Assembly: GCA_950022295.1 (NCBI GenBank)
Contig: OX465596.1
Span: forward strand, 218,705,501 to 218,769,500
Direction of reading: 5' to 3'
Origin: Bromus sterilis
Lineage: Eukaryota; Streptophyta; Magnoliopsida; Poales; Poaceae
DNA: 64,000 nucleotides
The position numbers and the translations under genes were made by a program. Every line of letters starts with the position of its first letter. The first letter of the stretch is position 1. The notes under the pieces are model-generated. The model was not told where the DNA came from. It saw only the letters and a program-made list of their open reading frames with translations, and did no database searches. Of this stretch, positions 34,495 through 48,300 are shown piece by piece.

Positions 34495-36130
34495 GAATTC
34501 TATTTAAGTTTTGCTAGTCAAGTTATCAAATCCTCACATAGCTAATTGTAAACTCAAACCAATCCCCATATACAATCATAGAAATATATAACATGCACAT
34601 GCTAGGTTGTCTAAGAAAAAATTATAAGATCATATGGCTACCCTTCCAGGTTTGCAGCAATAGTATATAGTAGCATTCCTACACATGCATAGGGTGATAT
34701 TTTCTACATGCATAAGTAAAAATATAGGTTGTGAAATGGTCAAAGTATGACTTGCCTTTTTCCTATTCCTAACGATCACACTCTTCACAGAACGAAGCGT
34801 TGCATTCTGGACAGTCTACACGATCAAATAATCTAGCATTCAATACACATTCAACACATAAACATCGTAATAGTAGAAGAACCAAATGAACAGCAAGAAA
34901 ACCAACTATACAGTAGCTAAACAATATCTACAAGTCACCACGATCCCAACGCAACTGGAATCGACGAAAATGGATAGACCGGATGAAAGATATGGTCACC
35001 GGAAGTTTGAAATTGAATCTGAAAAAAATTCATATTCAAAAAGTATAACAGTGCAAAGTGCAGCCTACTGTAAACTAGAATTCACTACGGTCGCAACGCA
35101 AAAAGAATCACCTAAAACGAAGCTACGGTTTAAAAGATATAACCAATACCGTTCTAGGGTGTAATCTGTGAAAAAAGGGTCTCTTCGCGAATAAAATAAA
35201 ATATATGTCGCGACTAGGTCCCTGGCTACGGAACGAACGACGTTTGCTCCGGCTAACAGTCCGGAGAACGTCCGCTGAATAAAACAATACGCGGTTAACC
35301 GGAATAAACCGGGGTCAACGCCGGTTAACCGAAAAAAACCCGGAACCCTAGATATGAGATCGCCCGATCTGTTTCTAGCCGTTGGATTTCGATCTGAACA
35401 ACGAGGGCGGTGGTGGCTAACCGACGGCGGCGACCGGCGACCGGCGGCGCGGCGGCTCCTGGCGCGGTGAACAACGGGGCGACGCGTGCATGATGGCGGC
35501 GGGGTGCGGCGGCACCCGGCTGCGGTGAATTCCGTCAGCGGCGGCAGGTCTCGCGGGCGTTTTAGGGTTTGCAAAAAAATAAAATAGGAAAATCCAAATT
35601 TTATATATAGCCCGAATTTTTTTTTTCTAACCTAAGTCGGACTCAAATCGCACGCGGCGTAAAATAACAAACTGGGTCGCTGGAAGGCCCAAAATGAAAA
35701 CTCATTTTTTTTATTTAATTTTGGTCAACCAACTACACAGAACATTTATATATAATAAAATATTAATTTTAAAAGTGGCACAGCAATACAATAAAATAAT
35801 AAAAATAATTATTATTTTCGAAATTACTATTTCAGCTATTATGCAATTTTCATATATAACTTTTATGCAATAAACTCCGTACAAAAATTATAAAAATTCC
35901 AAAAATAATTTTGAGTCATTTATAATTCCTATGACACAGTTTATAAATACCCAAAAATATTTTCAACACTATTCAACTTTATTTAAAATGGGCATAAGTC
36001 ATGTTATATCCTCTCCAATAAATTGCCTTAAGTTGAAAAATATTTAAAATATTCAGAAAATGCAAAACTCCAGCATGAAATGGATATGATGATCTATTAA
36101 CATCCAAAATTAGAAAATTGGGATGTTACG
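34495..36130 (-). repeat. RLG-C 3' LTR, truncated
   Basis: It aligns with 58785-60366 from GAATTC to GGATGTTAC. A minus-strand TATA box lies at 35599-35610, followed (to the left) by a GC-rich leader at about 35390-35570. The distal part (35690-36120) is very AT-rich. The terminal base is mutated (TACG for TACA). Confidence 0.85.
35599..35610 (-). promoter_or_regulatory. TATA box in the RLG-C left LTR
   Basis: The minus strand reads CTATATATAAAA. The same sequence is at 59846-59857 in the right LTR. It separates the AT-rich U3 from the GC-rich leader. Confidence 0.6.
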
Positions 36131-36142
36131 AACCTACCCCCC

Positions 36143-37811
36143 TTAAGATGAATCTCGTCCTCGAGATTCGGGCTGGCTAGCAAAGAGGTGCGGATGATCT
36201 TGCTTCAAATCTTCTTCTCGCTCCCAAGTAGCTTCTTCCTCGGTATGATGATCCCACTGAACTTTGCATTGCTTGATTGTCTTGGTCCGGGTAACTCTTT
36301 TTGTAGTCTCCAAAATCTTTACAGGTTTGTCCTCATAAGTCAAGTCACTCTCCAACTGAATTGCCTCAAGTGGTACTGTGTCTCACAAAGGAACATCTGC
36401 CATCTCTGCATGACACTTTTTCAGCTGGGATACGTGAAACACATCATGACCTCCTGACAAAGCTTCTGGCAACTCCAACTGATAAGCTACCTCTCCTCTG
36501 CGCTCCAAGATCTTGTAAGGCCCCACAAAACGTGGTGCTAACTTTCCCTTGATTCCAAACCCCTTGATTCCACGAATTGGTGAAACTCTGCGATATGCAC
36601 GGTCCCCAACCTCATAGGTTACATCCTTACGCTTAGCATCTGCATAAATCTTCTTCCTGGACTGTGCTATCTTCAGCCTATCACGGATCAACTTGACCTT
36701 CTCCTCAGCATCTCTGATCAGGTCTGGTCCAAACAACTGACGTTCTCCCACTTCATCCCACATCAATGGTGTTCTGCACTTCCTGCTATACAGTAACTCA
36801 AATGGTGCCATCTGCAGACTTTCCTGATAGTTGTCGTTGTATGAGAACTCAGCATATGGTAGATTATCATCCCAACTATACCCATAGTCTAATGCACAAG
36901 CTCTCAACATATCCTCCAGAATATGATTCACTCTTTCTGTCTTCCCATCTGTCTGTGGATGAAAAGTTGTACTGAATTCCAGCCTAGTGCCCAAGGTCAC
37001 ATGCAACTCACGCCAAAACTTAAATGTAAACTGGGTACCTCTATCAGACACTACCTTACTTGGAACTCCATGTAGACAAACAATCCTGGTCATATAAATC
37101 TTGGCTAGCTTAGCACTTGTATAAGTTGTCTTTACCGGAATGTAGTGAGCAACCTTAGTCAAACGATCAACAACCACCCAAATAGAATCATATCCTGACC
37201 GAGTCCTGGGTAAACCAGTAATAAAGTCCATACCTATCCGATCCCATTTCCAATCGGGTATAGGCAAAGGCTACAACAATTCTGCTGGCTTCTGATGTTC
37301 ATCTTTGAATCTCTGGCAAACATCACACAATGCAATATACTTGGCTATCTCTTGCTTTAGTCATGTCCACCAAAATCTCTCCCTCAAGTCCAAGTACATC
37401 TTGGTATTCCTGGGATGGATAGAATAAGGTAATCATGTGCCTCTTGAAGAATCAACTTCCTGATTTCTGCATCTTGTGGTACACAAATGCGCTTCTCAAA
37501 CCAAATGGCTCCATGCTCATCCTCACGGAAACCCTCTGCTTTCCCTTTGATCATATTCTCCTTTATTTCATAAATCTCTACATCACCCATCTGAGCTTCT
37601 ATGATTCTGTCTAACAGATTTGTCTTCACATCCAATGTTGCCACATATCCCTTAGGAACTATCTCCAACCTGAGATTCTTTAACTGCTCACATAACTCAA
37701 GTGACATATCCTCAACATTAGCAACATTGATATGACTCTTACGGCTCAACGCATCAGCAACAACATTCGCCTTACCAGGATGATACTGCACATTCAAAGT
37801 TCGGGCCTTAA
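36143..37811 (-). pseudogene. RLG-C RNase H end, integrase and chromodomain
   Basis: Reading right to left, the RNase H tail (YHPGKANVVADALSRK) lies at about 37735-37800. The integrase zinc domain at 37320-37440 ends CDVC and carries a frameshift and a TGA in WWT-stop-LKQEIA. The core shows Asp in GMDFITGLP, Asp in VVSDRGTQF and Glu in GKTERVNH. The chromodomain at 36170-36340 shows KPVKILET and EATWEREE. The frame stops at 36143-36145. A stop near 36383 separates core and chromodomain. The element therefore once encoded a chromodomain integrase, but this copy is broken in at least three places. Confidence 0.87.
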
Positions 37812-40800
37812 TAAGTTGTAAGGCCCGATATGCGGTACTGTTCCAGATCTAGATGTTTCCATCCAGATCCAGGGACGAAGCACATATCGGTCCCACCGCG
37901 ACATATTACAAAGTCATATACCCCGAATTTCCAACATGATATCACAACATTACAACTATATGGATACAACATCTCATACAATCGGCATACAACTGCCTTA
38001 ATACATTACATCAGCAGAAGATACATGTCTGAGTATAGACTACAATCAATTGCCTAGTGGCAAAGAGAAAATCATCGATCCCCATAACCACACGGGTCCA
38101 GGCCCTCCGACGGGATCCGCCTAACTAGTCGTAGTTGAGTCTCCATGTGAAACGTCGATCACCGTACCTGTTGTCGACTAAGAACCCTGAAAAGAGTTTG
38201 GTGGTAGTATCATGAGTACAGAAGTAATCAGCATCCAACTATAGTGGTCAACTAACCCAGCAAGGACTTCATCACTCGTCATTCTAGGATAACTAGTAGT
38301 TTACGGTAAGGATGGGGTAAGTGGTGAGGTTGCTGCCGCACTAGCATTTATGAAGTGGCTAACGATCTCGAGATTAAGATAAGAATCCAAGCATTCGATG
38401 AGGAATCGCCTCCAACAAGTCCGATATCCACCAACTTACGCAAGCATAACACCTATCCTATCCTTGTCCTCCACTTCGCATCCCGACGAAGAAGAACCAG
38501 TCAACCCACACACACGTTGATCAACTTATATTAAGATTATCTTAGTTCTTGTTGTCTTTGAACAAGGAGTAGGTCCCAAGTCGTCCATAACCGTGGACAC
38601 GGCTTCTCGAAAAGATTTAACCCTGCAGGGGTGTACCAACTACAAGGCTCCGCACGCACGCCCATCTCTCTCAGTTTCTACCCATCACAGGCAGCCATTT
38701 TATGATTTAGTTCCGACATATCCGACACGACAGGTCCCTCTAGCTAACAACGAACAAATCTGGGTGGCCCCCGGTGAGTCGACATCCAACTCAAAAGCCG
38801 GTCGCGCTCTCGAATCGGCCTCTACCGTATGACTCCAGGTTTGGATTGTCGGTTAATCTCACACGAAACCGGGTCCTTAGTCGGTCATGATGGGACAGCA
38901 AGGAACCATGTCCTCACTGGTCCGGGTTGGTTTGAAAACGACTGGCGGCCGACCAGCACACACACGGTTTCAAATGGTAAATCAGCTTGGGCCACCACTA
39001 GAAATGTTTGAAACTAGGTAGGTAAGAAAAGGGGACCCCATAGCATCCCACACGCGGTTAGGCACGCTCGTCAAGAGACACAATACCCGGAACTCGGTCC
39101 TAGGTGACTCGAATGGAACAAAGCGTCGGGGCGGGATAGCCTAGACCTTCCATCCTTCATCTAATATAGCCAACATTATAATAATCATATCATCCACAAT
39201 AATATAATAATGTGATATCCCAAACCAAGGAGTAACAGGAGGTAACATCGTAGCATCCTAAGCATGCATACTAAGCAGGGGCTGAGCAACGAGCAATAGT
39301 AACATAGCAGTACAAGGTTTGGTGGGAGGGGACATGGCTGTATCGGTTTAAGAGAGGTTGTAAACATGTGGTAGGATCAAACATAGAACCTAACCTACAC
39401 TAGCATGCAAAACGCTGGTTATAATAGAATGGATCATAAGTAATGTATAGTCCTTGTCTGTTGATAAGTCGGGTTCCAAAGGTGTAGTTGATCGCAAGCT
39501 CGCATCGTCTCCGAAGGGTACCCGCGGAATCACACAAGAATGAAACACTGGAAAACAATCAACGAGCAAGCATCTATTACTACGAAGCAATCACCATAAA
39601 ACAACATCAAGAAGGTAACACGAGACAAAGCACGGTATCGTATCTATCGTCGAGACCGGTTACTAACAGGTTAAGTGAGGTACTCGTCACACACGACGAT
39701 ACCGCACATTTAGATTGGTTCAAGTTGTTGAGCTACACAACATGAGCAAAGGTTATTAACATGGCATCTCAACCAAGCATGACATAGCACACAAACATGA
39801 AAAGAGGTGAAGCATAAGATAAACTATCTATGCTAGTCAATTTAAGTGAGGCACAACCTAAACAAGGCATAACACTAAGTGCCTCACGATGATTAAAGCA
39901 TTTGGTACTGTTCTGAACTAAACCATATTTTAAGTTGGTTAACAACAGCAAGAAACCGCATAAACACAAATTACACGAAAAACTAATCAATTTACATATA
40001 AAGAACACTCCAAACGGAGTTACGCTTAAAAAGATATAAGCAAAACAAGTTATGCACACATGTTGTTAACATCAGGGAGCACACTTTAGAGCAATAAATA
40101 AACAAGCAAAAGGTTGTGAACATGCACAAAAATTATATGAAACTAAATTAGACATGGTAGGAAAGTCATGGCAAAAGGAATCATGCAAATAGGCATCATG
40201 GTTCACTAGTTATAAGCAACACAAAAAGCAATAAAACATTACTTGTCAAGGAGTGAAAATCAGAAAAACAGGGCAGACACTGTTATTTTCATGTTGTATA
40301 AACAGGGGTAAAACTATATGCAAAATGCAGCAACATGACATAACAATATGTGGTCATGAAGTAGACATGATGGTGATCACGTACAAATAAGAATCAATGT
40401 TATATGCATCACAGATCAAAAGATATTAAGCGTGCAATATGGCTTCGGAAAGTTACAGACTTAGTGAAAAACAGAGGTGGCTGTCAAAAACAGCGGGATA
40501 GCAACTTGGAGCTGAAATATAACTATGACCAGGAATGTAAACATGACAATGAAATACATATGATGTAAGTAGACATGGCATAGATCAAGATGACATATTG
40601 CAATGCTCAATAGGATGCACGGTTAAAAAGATACAATGCAGCAAAGTTTGCATCTTACGTTAACAGCAGCACACTAACAACAGGGTAGCTACTTTGGGTG
40701 AAGATACAGTCAACATGCAGCAGGCCAATATGACAAGTGAAAGCATAGAACTGAAGTAGACATGATGCTTAACAGTATGCAACAAGAATCACTCAATTCC

Positions 40801-41099
40801 GATGAACGGTTGCGACGCAACCATCGCCCGAAATTGACACAAAATAGCACTTACAGGCAATTACCATCAGTTAACGACGGGAAGCCCTGTTGGACCAACA
40901 ATTACACAATCAAGATGACCTCAGAACAAAATGCTCACAAAAGATGAACTAAAGTGGTCCGTGGACTCCGGCTACTCGAATAGTTTTCACTCTGCAGAGG
41001 TTGTACGCTTTACCCACAACATTCGATACATCCGTCGTGAGTCCCCACGGTTCGTCATACCTCAGTATGCGGTTTTCGGATAATCGACCGTAGTCTTCC

Positions 41100-44000
41100 T
41101 GTAAGGCCCCATATGCAGTACTGTTCCCGATCTAAATGTTTCCATCCAGATCCGGGGACGAAGCACATATCGGTCCCACCGCGACATATGACGAAGTCAT
41201 ATGCCCCGGATTTCCAACATGATATCACAACATTACAGATACAAGGATACAACATCTCTTACAATCGGCATACAACTACCTTAAAATACAATACAACAGC
41301 GGAGGATACATGTCTGATTACAGACTAAAATCAAATGCCTACTGGCAAAGAGAAAAACATCGATCCCCATAACCACACGGGTCCAGGCCCTCCGCCGGGA
41401 TCCTCCTATCTAGTCATCATCGAGTCTCCACGTGAAACGTCGATCACCATACCTCTTGTCGATCAAGAACCCTGAAAAGTGTTTGGGGGTAGTATCATGA
41501 GTACAGAAGTACTCAGCATCCAACTGTAGTGGTCAACTGACCCAGCAAGGACTTCATCACTCGTCATTCTAGGACAACTAGTAGTTTACGGTAAGGATGG
41601 TGTAAGTGGTGAGGTTGCTGCCACACTAGCATTTATGAAGTGGCTAAATATCTAGAGAGTAAGATAAGAAGCCAAGCATTCGATGAGGAATCGCCTCCAA
41701 CAAGTCGGCTATCCACCTACTACGCCAACATAACACCTATCCTATCCTTGTCCTCCTCTTCGCATCCCGACGAAGAAGAAGCAGTCAAGGCACACACACA
41801 TGGATTAAGTTATATTGGGATTATCGCAGTTGTTGTTTTCTATGAACAAGGATTAGGTCTCAAGTCGTCCATAACCGTGGACACGGCTTCTCGAAAAGAT
41901 TAAACCCTCTAGGGGTGTACCAACTTCCCATTACAAGGCTCCGCACGCACGCCCATCACTCTCAGTTGCTACCCATCACAGGCAACCATTTTATGATTTA
42001 GTTCCGAGAGATCCGAAATGACAGGTCCCTCTAACTAACAACGAACAAATCCGGGTGGCCCCCGGGGAATCGACACCCAACTCAAGAGTCGGTCGTCTCT
42101 CGAATTGGCCTGTTCCGTCTCGCGTCAGGTTGGAATGACATCTGCAAAGTAGGTAGGCATCCCGCGCTCCGCAAAGTGTGGACCAACAGGAACACTGTCC
42201 CGCTGGCCCGCGTTGTTTTAAATCCACTGGCTGCAGACCAGTTAAGCACACGATTTCAAATGGTAAAATCAGCTTGGCCACCACTAGAAATGTTTGAAGC
42301 TAGGTAGGTAAGAAAAGGGGACCCCATAGCATCCCCCACGCGTTTAGGCACGCTCAGTCTTAAATCCAATACCCGGAACTCGGATCCTAGGTGATTCGGA
42401 TGGAACAAAGCGTCGGGGCGGGATAGCCTAGACCTTCCATCCTTCGTCGAGTATAGTCAACATTTATAATAATCATATCATCCACAACAATATAATAATG
42501 TGATAGCCCAACCAAGGAGTAACAGGGTAACATCATAGCATCCTAAGCATGCATACTAAGCAGGGGCTGAGCAACAATCAATAGTAACATAGCAGAACAA
42601 GGTTTGCTGGGAGGGGACATGGCTGTATCGGTTTGAAAGAGACTGTAAACATGTGTTAGGATCAAACATCGAACCTATCCTAGACTAGCATGCAAACCGC
42701 TGGTTGAAATAAAATGGATCATAAGTAATGTATAGTCCTTGCCTGTTGATAAGTCGGATTCCGAAGGTGTAGCCGATCGCAATCTCGCATCGTCTCCGAA
42801 GGGTACCCGCGGAAGCACACAAGAGAATAAACACTGGAAAGCAATCAATGAGCAAGAATCTATTACTACGAAGCAAACACGAGCAAGCATCAACAAGAAG
42901 GCAACACGAGACATCGCACCTACCGTCGAGAGCGGTTACTAACAGGTTAAATGGAGTACTCGTCACACTCGACGATACCGTTCATTTATAATGGTTCACG
43001 TTGTTTAACTACACAAGATGAGCAAAGGTTTTTAACATGGCATCTCACTCAAGCATGGCATGTCACGCAATCATGGCAAGAGGTTAAGCATAATTAATCT
43101 ACCTATACTAGTCAAGTTAAGCGGGTAAAATTCCTACACATGGCATATCGCTATTTACCCCGTTTGGTACTGTTCTTCCCTAAACAATATTTATTATTTT
43201 TATTATCAAGCAAGAGCAGCATAAACACAATCTACATGCAATTCTAGTCAAGTTACATATAAGAAACATTTTAATCCGAGCAACGGTTAAACAGTTATTA
43301 AAGAAACAATTTACGGTGGCAAGCAGTGTAATTAGCAGTGTAACAACATGTAAACAAAGTGCAACATGGCAAACAAGCCCATTTTATTAATCTACGCAAA
43401 ATTCTAAGAAACTTTCATGTTTTACGCGTTGCGATCTGAGCTACACTTGCAAAGATACGGGCCTCGAAACATAATAACACAATCTGCTAAACTAAACTGC
43501 CCAGGAAAAAAAAGAACAAGAAAAATAAAATAAAAACAAGAAAAAGAAGAAAAAAATGCCTCACCCAACTGGGCCGGCCAAAGAGGCCGCGGAGGATGGC
43601 GGGCTGGCTGCTGGCCCCAGCTCGGCCTGGGCTGTGGTCGTGAGGGAGCTGGGCCTCCTGGGCGAGGCCGGCCCACAGGCGCTGGGAGAGCGGTTCATCC
43701 CGACTGGGATAGATCCCGATCCAGGGTCGGCTGGTAGCGGCTGCCTCCCAACCTACGGCGATCTCCGGCGTGGGAGCGCGGCGGCGCATGCGTGGGAGGC
43801 CGGGAACGGGTGCGGGAGGACGAGATCCGGTCGGCGGTGAGGTCTACGGCGGCGCGGGGTCTTCTTCCATGGCGCGGGTCAGAGTCCAGGCCTCCATGGC
43901 GGCTCCTGTCCATGGAGTTGAAGCGCAGGGAGAGAAATATTAGAGGAAGGATAAGAAAGGGAGAAGAGGAGGACGCGAGGGGAGAGGGGGAGGTGACCTG

Positions 44001-44744
44001 CACGGGCCGGCGGCTCACCGGGGAGCAAGCGCGGCGACGGGCACGGGGGCGGCTTGGGCATGGTGGCTCGGGCAGGGAGGAGAGCCTCCACAGGAGATGC
44101 CCAACTGGTGACGTGGCGGCCTCCTGGCCGTCAGATCGGACGATCTGACAGTCCAGATCTGATGGGCTAGGAACAAGATGAAAATGGGGTATTTTGGGGC
44201 AATGTGAGGGGGGTGGCTGCAATTTTGGCCTAGGGAAACCCTAGAAAGGGGTGGGAGTGTGGTGGTCTTTATATAGCCCAGGTGGCTGGCAGTTTGCAAA
44301 AACATCCCCGGTTTATCTCTCTCGCGCGCGATACTCCAATTTTCTGACCGCCGGGGGTCCGCAGGACCTCCGATTCGGGTAAAACATTGAACTGCGCGAT
44401 CAGCGCGTCGAGTCGGCGGCGTTCACCTCGCGCGGGAACCGTTCCGATAACACTTTCCGGCGCGCTATAAAAATAACCTGTTTAATTATTAAATGGGGTT
44501 TTTTGTTCCGTTGGCTGCGGCTGGTCTCGTGCGGTTTTCGCGACGGTGATCGGGCGAAAACCGGTGTCACAAAGGTTGAGTCTCGAGGTGGCAAGGGTCG
44601 GTCTTCGTCCGGTACGAGATAAGAGGGGGAAAAATAATCCCCGATCGATAAATCGGGGATGCAAACACCGCAAACAAATTAGACAATTAAACAATTCACA
44701 CCGGAAACAAAAATTTTATTTTTTATGAAATCTGGGCTGTTACA
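41100..44744 (-). repeat. D2 3' LTR (left side)
   Basis: It starts TGTAAGGCCC and ends CTGTTACA. It holds the GAGTAC hairpin (41499-41514), the palindromic module (about 41862-41921), a GC-rich leader (about 43560-44160) and a minus-strand TATA box (44267-44275). Confidence 0.92.
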
Positions 44745-45345
44745 ATACAACACCACCAACAAGGGATCTCGTCCCGAGATCCAGGACGATCCAGGGGAGA
44801 GGGGGGAGAGAAGAGAGTCGACAATCTTCAACACCACCAACAAGGGACTCTGCTCCATGTCGAACGACGAACTCCGTCGAGATACTTTCCGCAGAGAGAT
44901 GGCGACGTCAAAAAACGAAACCACTGGATGGCAAAAGAAGGAACGATAGTTGAAAGCGACGATCAAGGGAAGCATTCTCACTGTAATTGTGACAATACTA
45001 GGCAAGAGGACTAAAGTCAACAGATGACCAAGATTTTACCCAGAGTCGGAAGAACTGAAGGTACTACAAGATTTCCCAAACATGAGACCGGAATCGAGAC
45101 AATACGCTGCAAGCAAGGCATTGTAACGGTTCCAAAACTCCACACTCTTGAGATCCTAAAGTTTGAAAGGGATAAGAAGATAATTTGAAACACTTACGAC
45201 ACTTGTCCTGACCAGAGCAAGGTTAAGGACTAAAAAGATTCCTACTCTCCGATAACTAACTTATTAACTACAAGAATAGTTTTTGTCTAGACTCGACTTC
45301 AGCCAGAGAAGGGATCCTACGGTCGGTAAGGCTCTGATACCAAGT
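44745..45345 (-). other. D2 internal region, non-coding
   Basis: Right to left it holds the primer site, a leader-like stretch similar in style to the 5' leaders of RLG-A, and the conserved palindrome GGATCTCGTCCCGAGATCC (44764-44782) next to the 3' LTR. An AACACCACCAACAAGGGA segment occurs twice, near 44750 and near 44830. The longest frame (about 113 codons, 44679-45020) runs into the LTR and resembles nothing I know. Confidence 0.8.
45331..45342 (-). other. D2 primer binding site (tRNA-Met type)
   Basis: The minus strand reads TGGTATCAGAGC, three bases inside the 5' LTR. Confidence 0.93.
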
Positions 45346-48300
45346 TGTAAGGCCCGATATGCGGTACTGTTCCAGATCTAGATGTTTCCATCCAGATCCG
45401 GGGACGAAGCACATATCGGTCCCACCGCGACATATGACGAAGTCATATGCCCCAGATTTCCAACATGATATCCCAACATTACAGATACAAGGATACATCA
45501 TCTCATACAATCGGCATACAACTACCTTAAAATACAATACAACAGCGGAGGATACATGTCTGAGTATAGACTAAAATCAAATGCCTACTGGCAAAGAGAA
45601 AAACATCGATCCCCATAACCACACGGGTCCAGGCCCTCCGCCGGGATCCGCCTATCTAGTCGTCGTCGAGTCTCCACGTGAAACGTCGGCAAAGAGAAAA
45701 ACATCGATCCCCATAACCACACGGGTCCAGGCCCTCCGCCGTGATCCGCCTATCTAGTCGTCGTCGAGTCTCCACATGAAACGTCGATCACCATACCTGT
45801 TGTCGATCAAGAACCCTAAAAAGTGTTTGGGGGTAGTATCATGAGTACAGAAGTACTCAGCATCCAACTGTAGTGGTCAACTGACCCAGCAAGGACTTCA
45901 TCACTCGTCATTCTAGGACAACTAGTAGTTTACGGTAGGGATGGGGTAAGTGGTGAGGTTGCTGCCGCACTAGCATTTATGAAGTGGCTAACGATCTAGA
46001 GAGTAAGATAAGAAGCCAAGCATTCGATGAGGAATCGCCTCCAACAAGTCTGCTATCCACCTACTACGCAAACATAACACCTATCCTATCCTTGTCCTCC
46101 TCTTCGCATCCCGACGAAGAAGAAGCAGTCAAGGCACACACACGTGGATCAAGTTATATTAAGATTATCTCAGTTGTTGTTGTCTATGAACAAGGAGTAG
46201 GTCTCAAGCCATTCATAACCGTGGACACGTCTTCTCGAAAAGATTAAACCTTGCAGGGGTGTACCAACTGCCCATGACAAGGCTCCGCACGCACGCCCAT
46301 CACTCTCAGTTGCTACCCATCACAGGAAACCATTTTATGATTTATTTCCGAGAGATCCGAAACGACAGGTCCCTCTAACTAACAACGAACAAATTCGGGT
46401 GGCCCCCGGGGAGTCGACACCCAACTCAAGAATCGGCCGTCTCTCGAATTGGTCTCTTCCGTATCGCGTCAGGTTGGAATGACATCTGCGAAGCAGGTAG
46501 GCATCCCGCGCTCCGCAAAGTGTGGACCAATAGGAACATTGTCCCGCTGGCCCGTGTTGTTTTAAATCCACTGGCTGCAGACCAGTTAAGCACACGATTT
46601 CAAATGGTAAAATCAGCTTGAGCCACCACTAGAAATGTTTGAAGCTAGGTAGGTAATAAAAGGGGACCCCATAGAATCCCACACGCGGTAAGGCACGCTC
46701 AGTCTGAAAACCAATACCCGGAACTCGGATCCTAGGTGGCTCGTATGGAACAAAGAGTCGGGGCGGGATAGCCTAGACCTTCCATCCTTCGTCGAGTATA
46801 GTCAACATTTATAATAATCATATCATCCAGAACAATGTAATAATGTGATAACCCAACCAAGGAGTAATAGGGTAACATCTAAGCATCCTAAGCATGCATA
46901 CTAAGCAGGGGCTGAGCAACGAGCAATAGTAACATAGCAGTACAAGGTTTGTTGGGAGGGGACATGGCTGTATTAGTTTGAAAGAGGCTGTAAACATGTG
47001 GTAGGATCAAACATCGAACCTATCCTAGACTAGCATGCAAACCGCTGGTTGAAATAGAATGGATCATAAGTAATGTATAGTCCTTGCCTGTTGATAAGTC
47101 GGATTCCGAAGGTGTAGCCGATCGCAATCTCGCATCGTCTCCGAAGGGTACCCGCGGAAGCACACAAGAGAATAAACACTGGAAAGCAATCAACGAGCAA
47201 GAATCTATTACTATGAAGCAAACACGAGCAAGCATCAACAAGAAGGCAACACGAGACATCGCACCTACCGTCGAGAGCGGTTACTAACAGGTTAAATGGA
47301 GTACTCGTCACACTCGACGATACCGTTCATTTATAATGGTTCACGTTGTTTAACTACACAAGATGAGCAAAGGTTTTTAACATGGCATCTCACTCAAGCA
47401 TGGCATGTCACGCAATCATGGCAAGAGGTTAAGCATAATTAATCTACCTATACTAGTCAAGTTAAGCGGGTAAAATTCCTACACATGGCATATCGCTATT
47501 TACCCCGCAAAATATAAAGTTTGGTACTGCTCTTCCCTAAACAATATTTATTATTTTTATTATCAAGAAAGAGCAGCATAAACACAATCTACATGCAATT
47601 CTAGTCAAGTTACATATAAGAAACATTTTAATCTGAGCAACAGTTAAAAAGTTATTAAAGAAACAATTTACGCTGGCAAGTAGTGTAATTAGCAGTCAAA
47701 CAACATGTAAACAAAGTCAAACATGGAAAACAAGCACATTTTATTAATTTACGCAAAATTCTAAGGAACTTTCATGTTTTACGCGTTGCGATCCGAGCTA
47801 CGGTTGCAAAGATACGGGCCTCGAAAAATAATAACACAATCTACTAAATTAAATTGCCCAGGAAAAAAAGAACAAGAAAAAGAAAAAAACAAGAAAAAAA
47901 ATGCCTCACCCAACTGGGCCGGCCCAAGAGGCCGCGGAGGCTGGCGGGCTAGCTGCTGGCCACGGCTCGGCCTGGGCTGTTGTCGTGAGGGAGCTGGGCC
48001 GCCTGGGCGAGGCCGGCCCACAAGCGCTGGGAGTGCGGTTCGTCCCGACCGGGATCGATCCCGATCCAGGGTCGGCTGGTAGCGGCTGCCTCCCGGCCGG
48101 CGGCGAGCTCCGGCGTGGGAGCGCGGCGGCGCATGCGTGGGAGGTCGGGAACGGGTGCGGGAGGACGAGATCCGGTCGGCGGTGAGGTCTACGGCGGCAC
48201 GGGGTCTTCTTCCATGGCGCGGGTCAGAGTCCAGGCCTCCATGGCGGCTCCTGTCCATGGAGTTGAAGCGCAGGGAGAGAAATATTAGAGGAAGGATAAG

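Noticed and set aside
34861..35164. Small plus-strand ORF at 34886-35164
   Set aside because: It lies inside the RLG-C LTR, and the matching stretch near 59176-59460 does not keep the frame.
39488..40059. ORFs in the A/T-rich part of D1 (39488-39745, 39769-40059)
   Set aside because: They are not conserved in D2 LTRs and match no known protein.
43422..44305. Possible host gene in the GC-rich region, repeated at 47774-48650 and 52673-53493
   Set aside because: The three copies are the same part of family-D LTRs and follow the TATA box of the element. There is no host-like exon structure.
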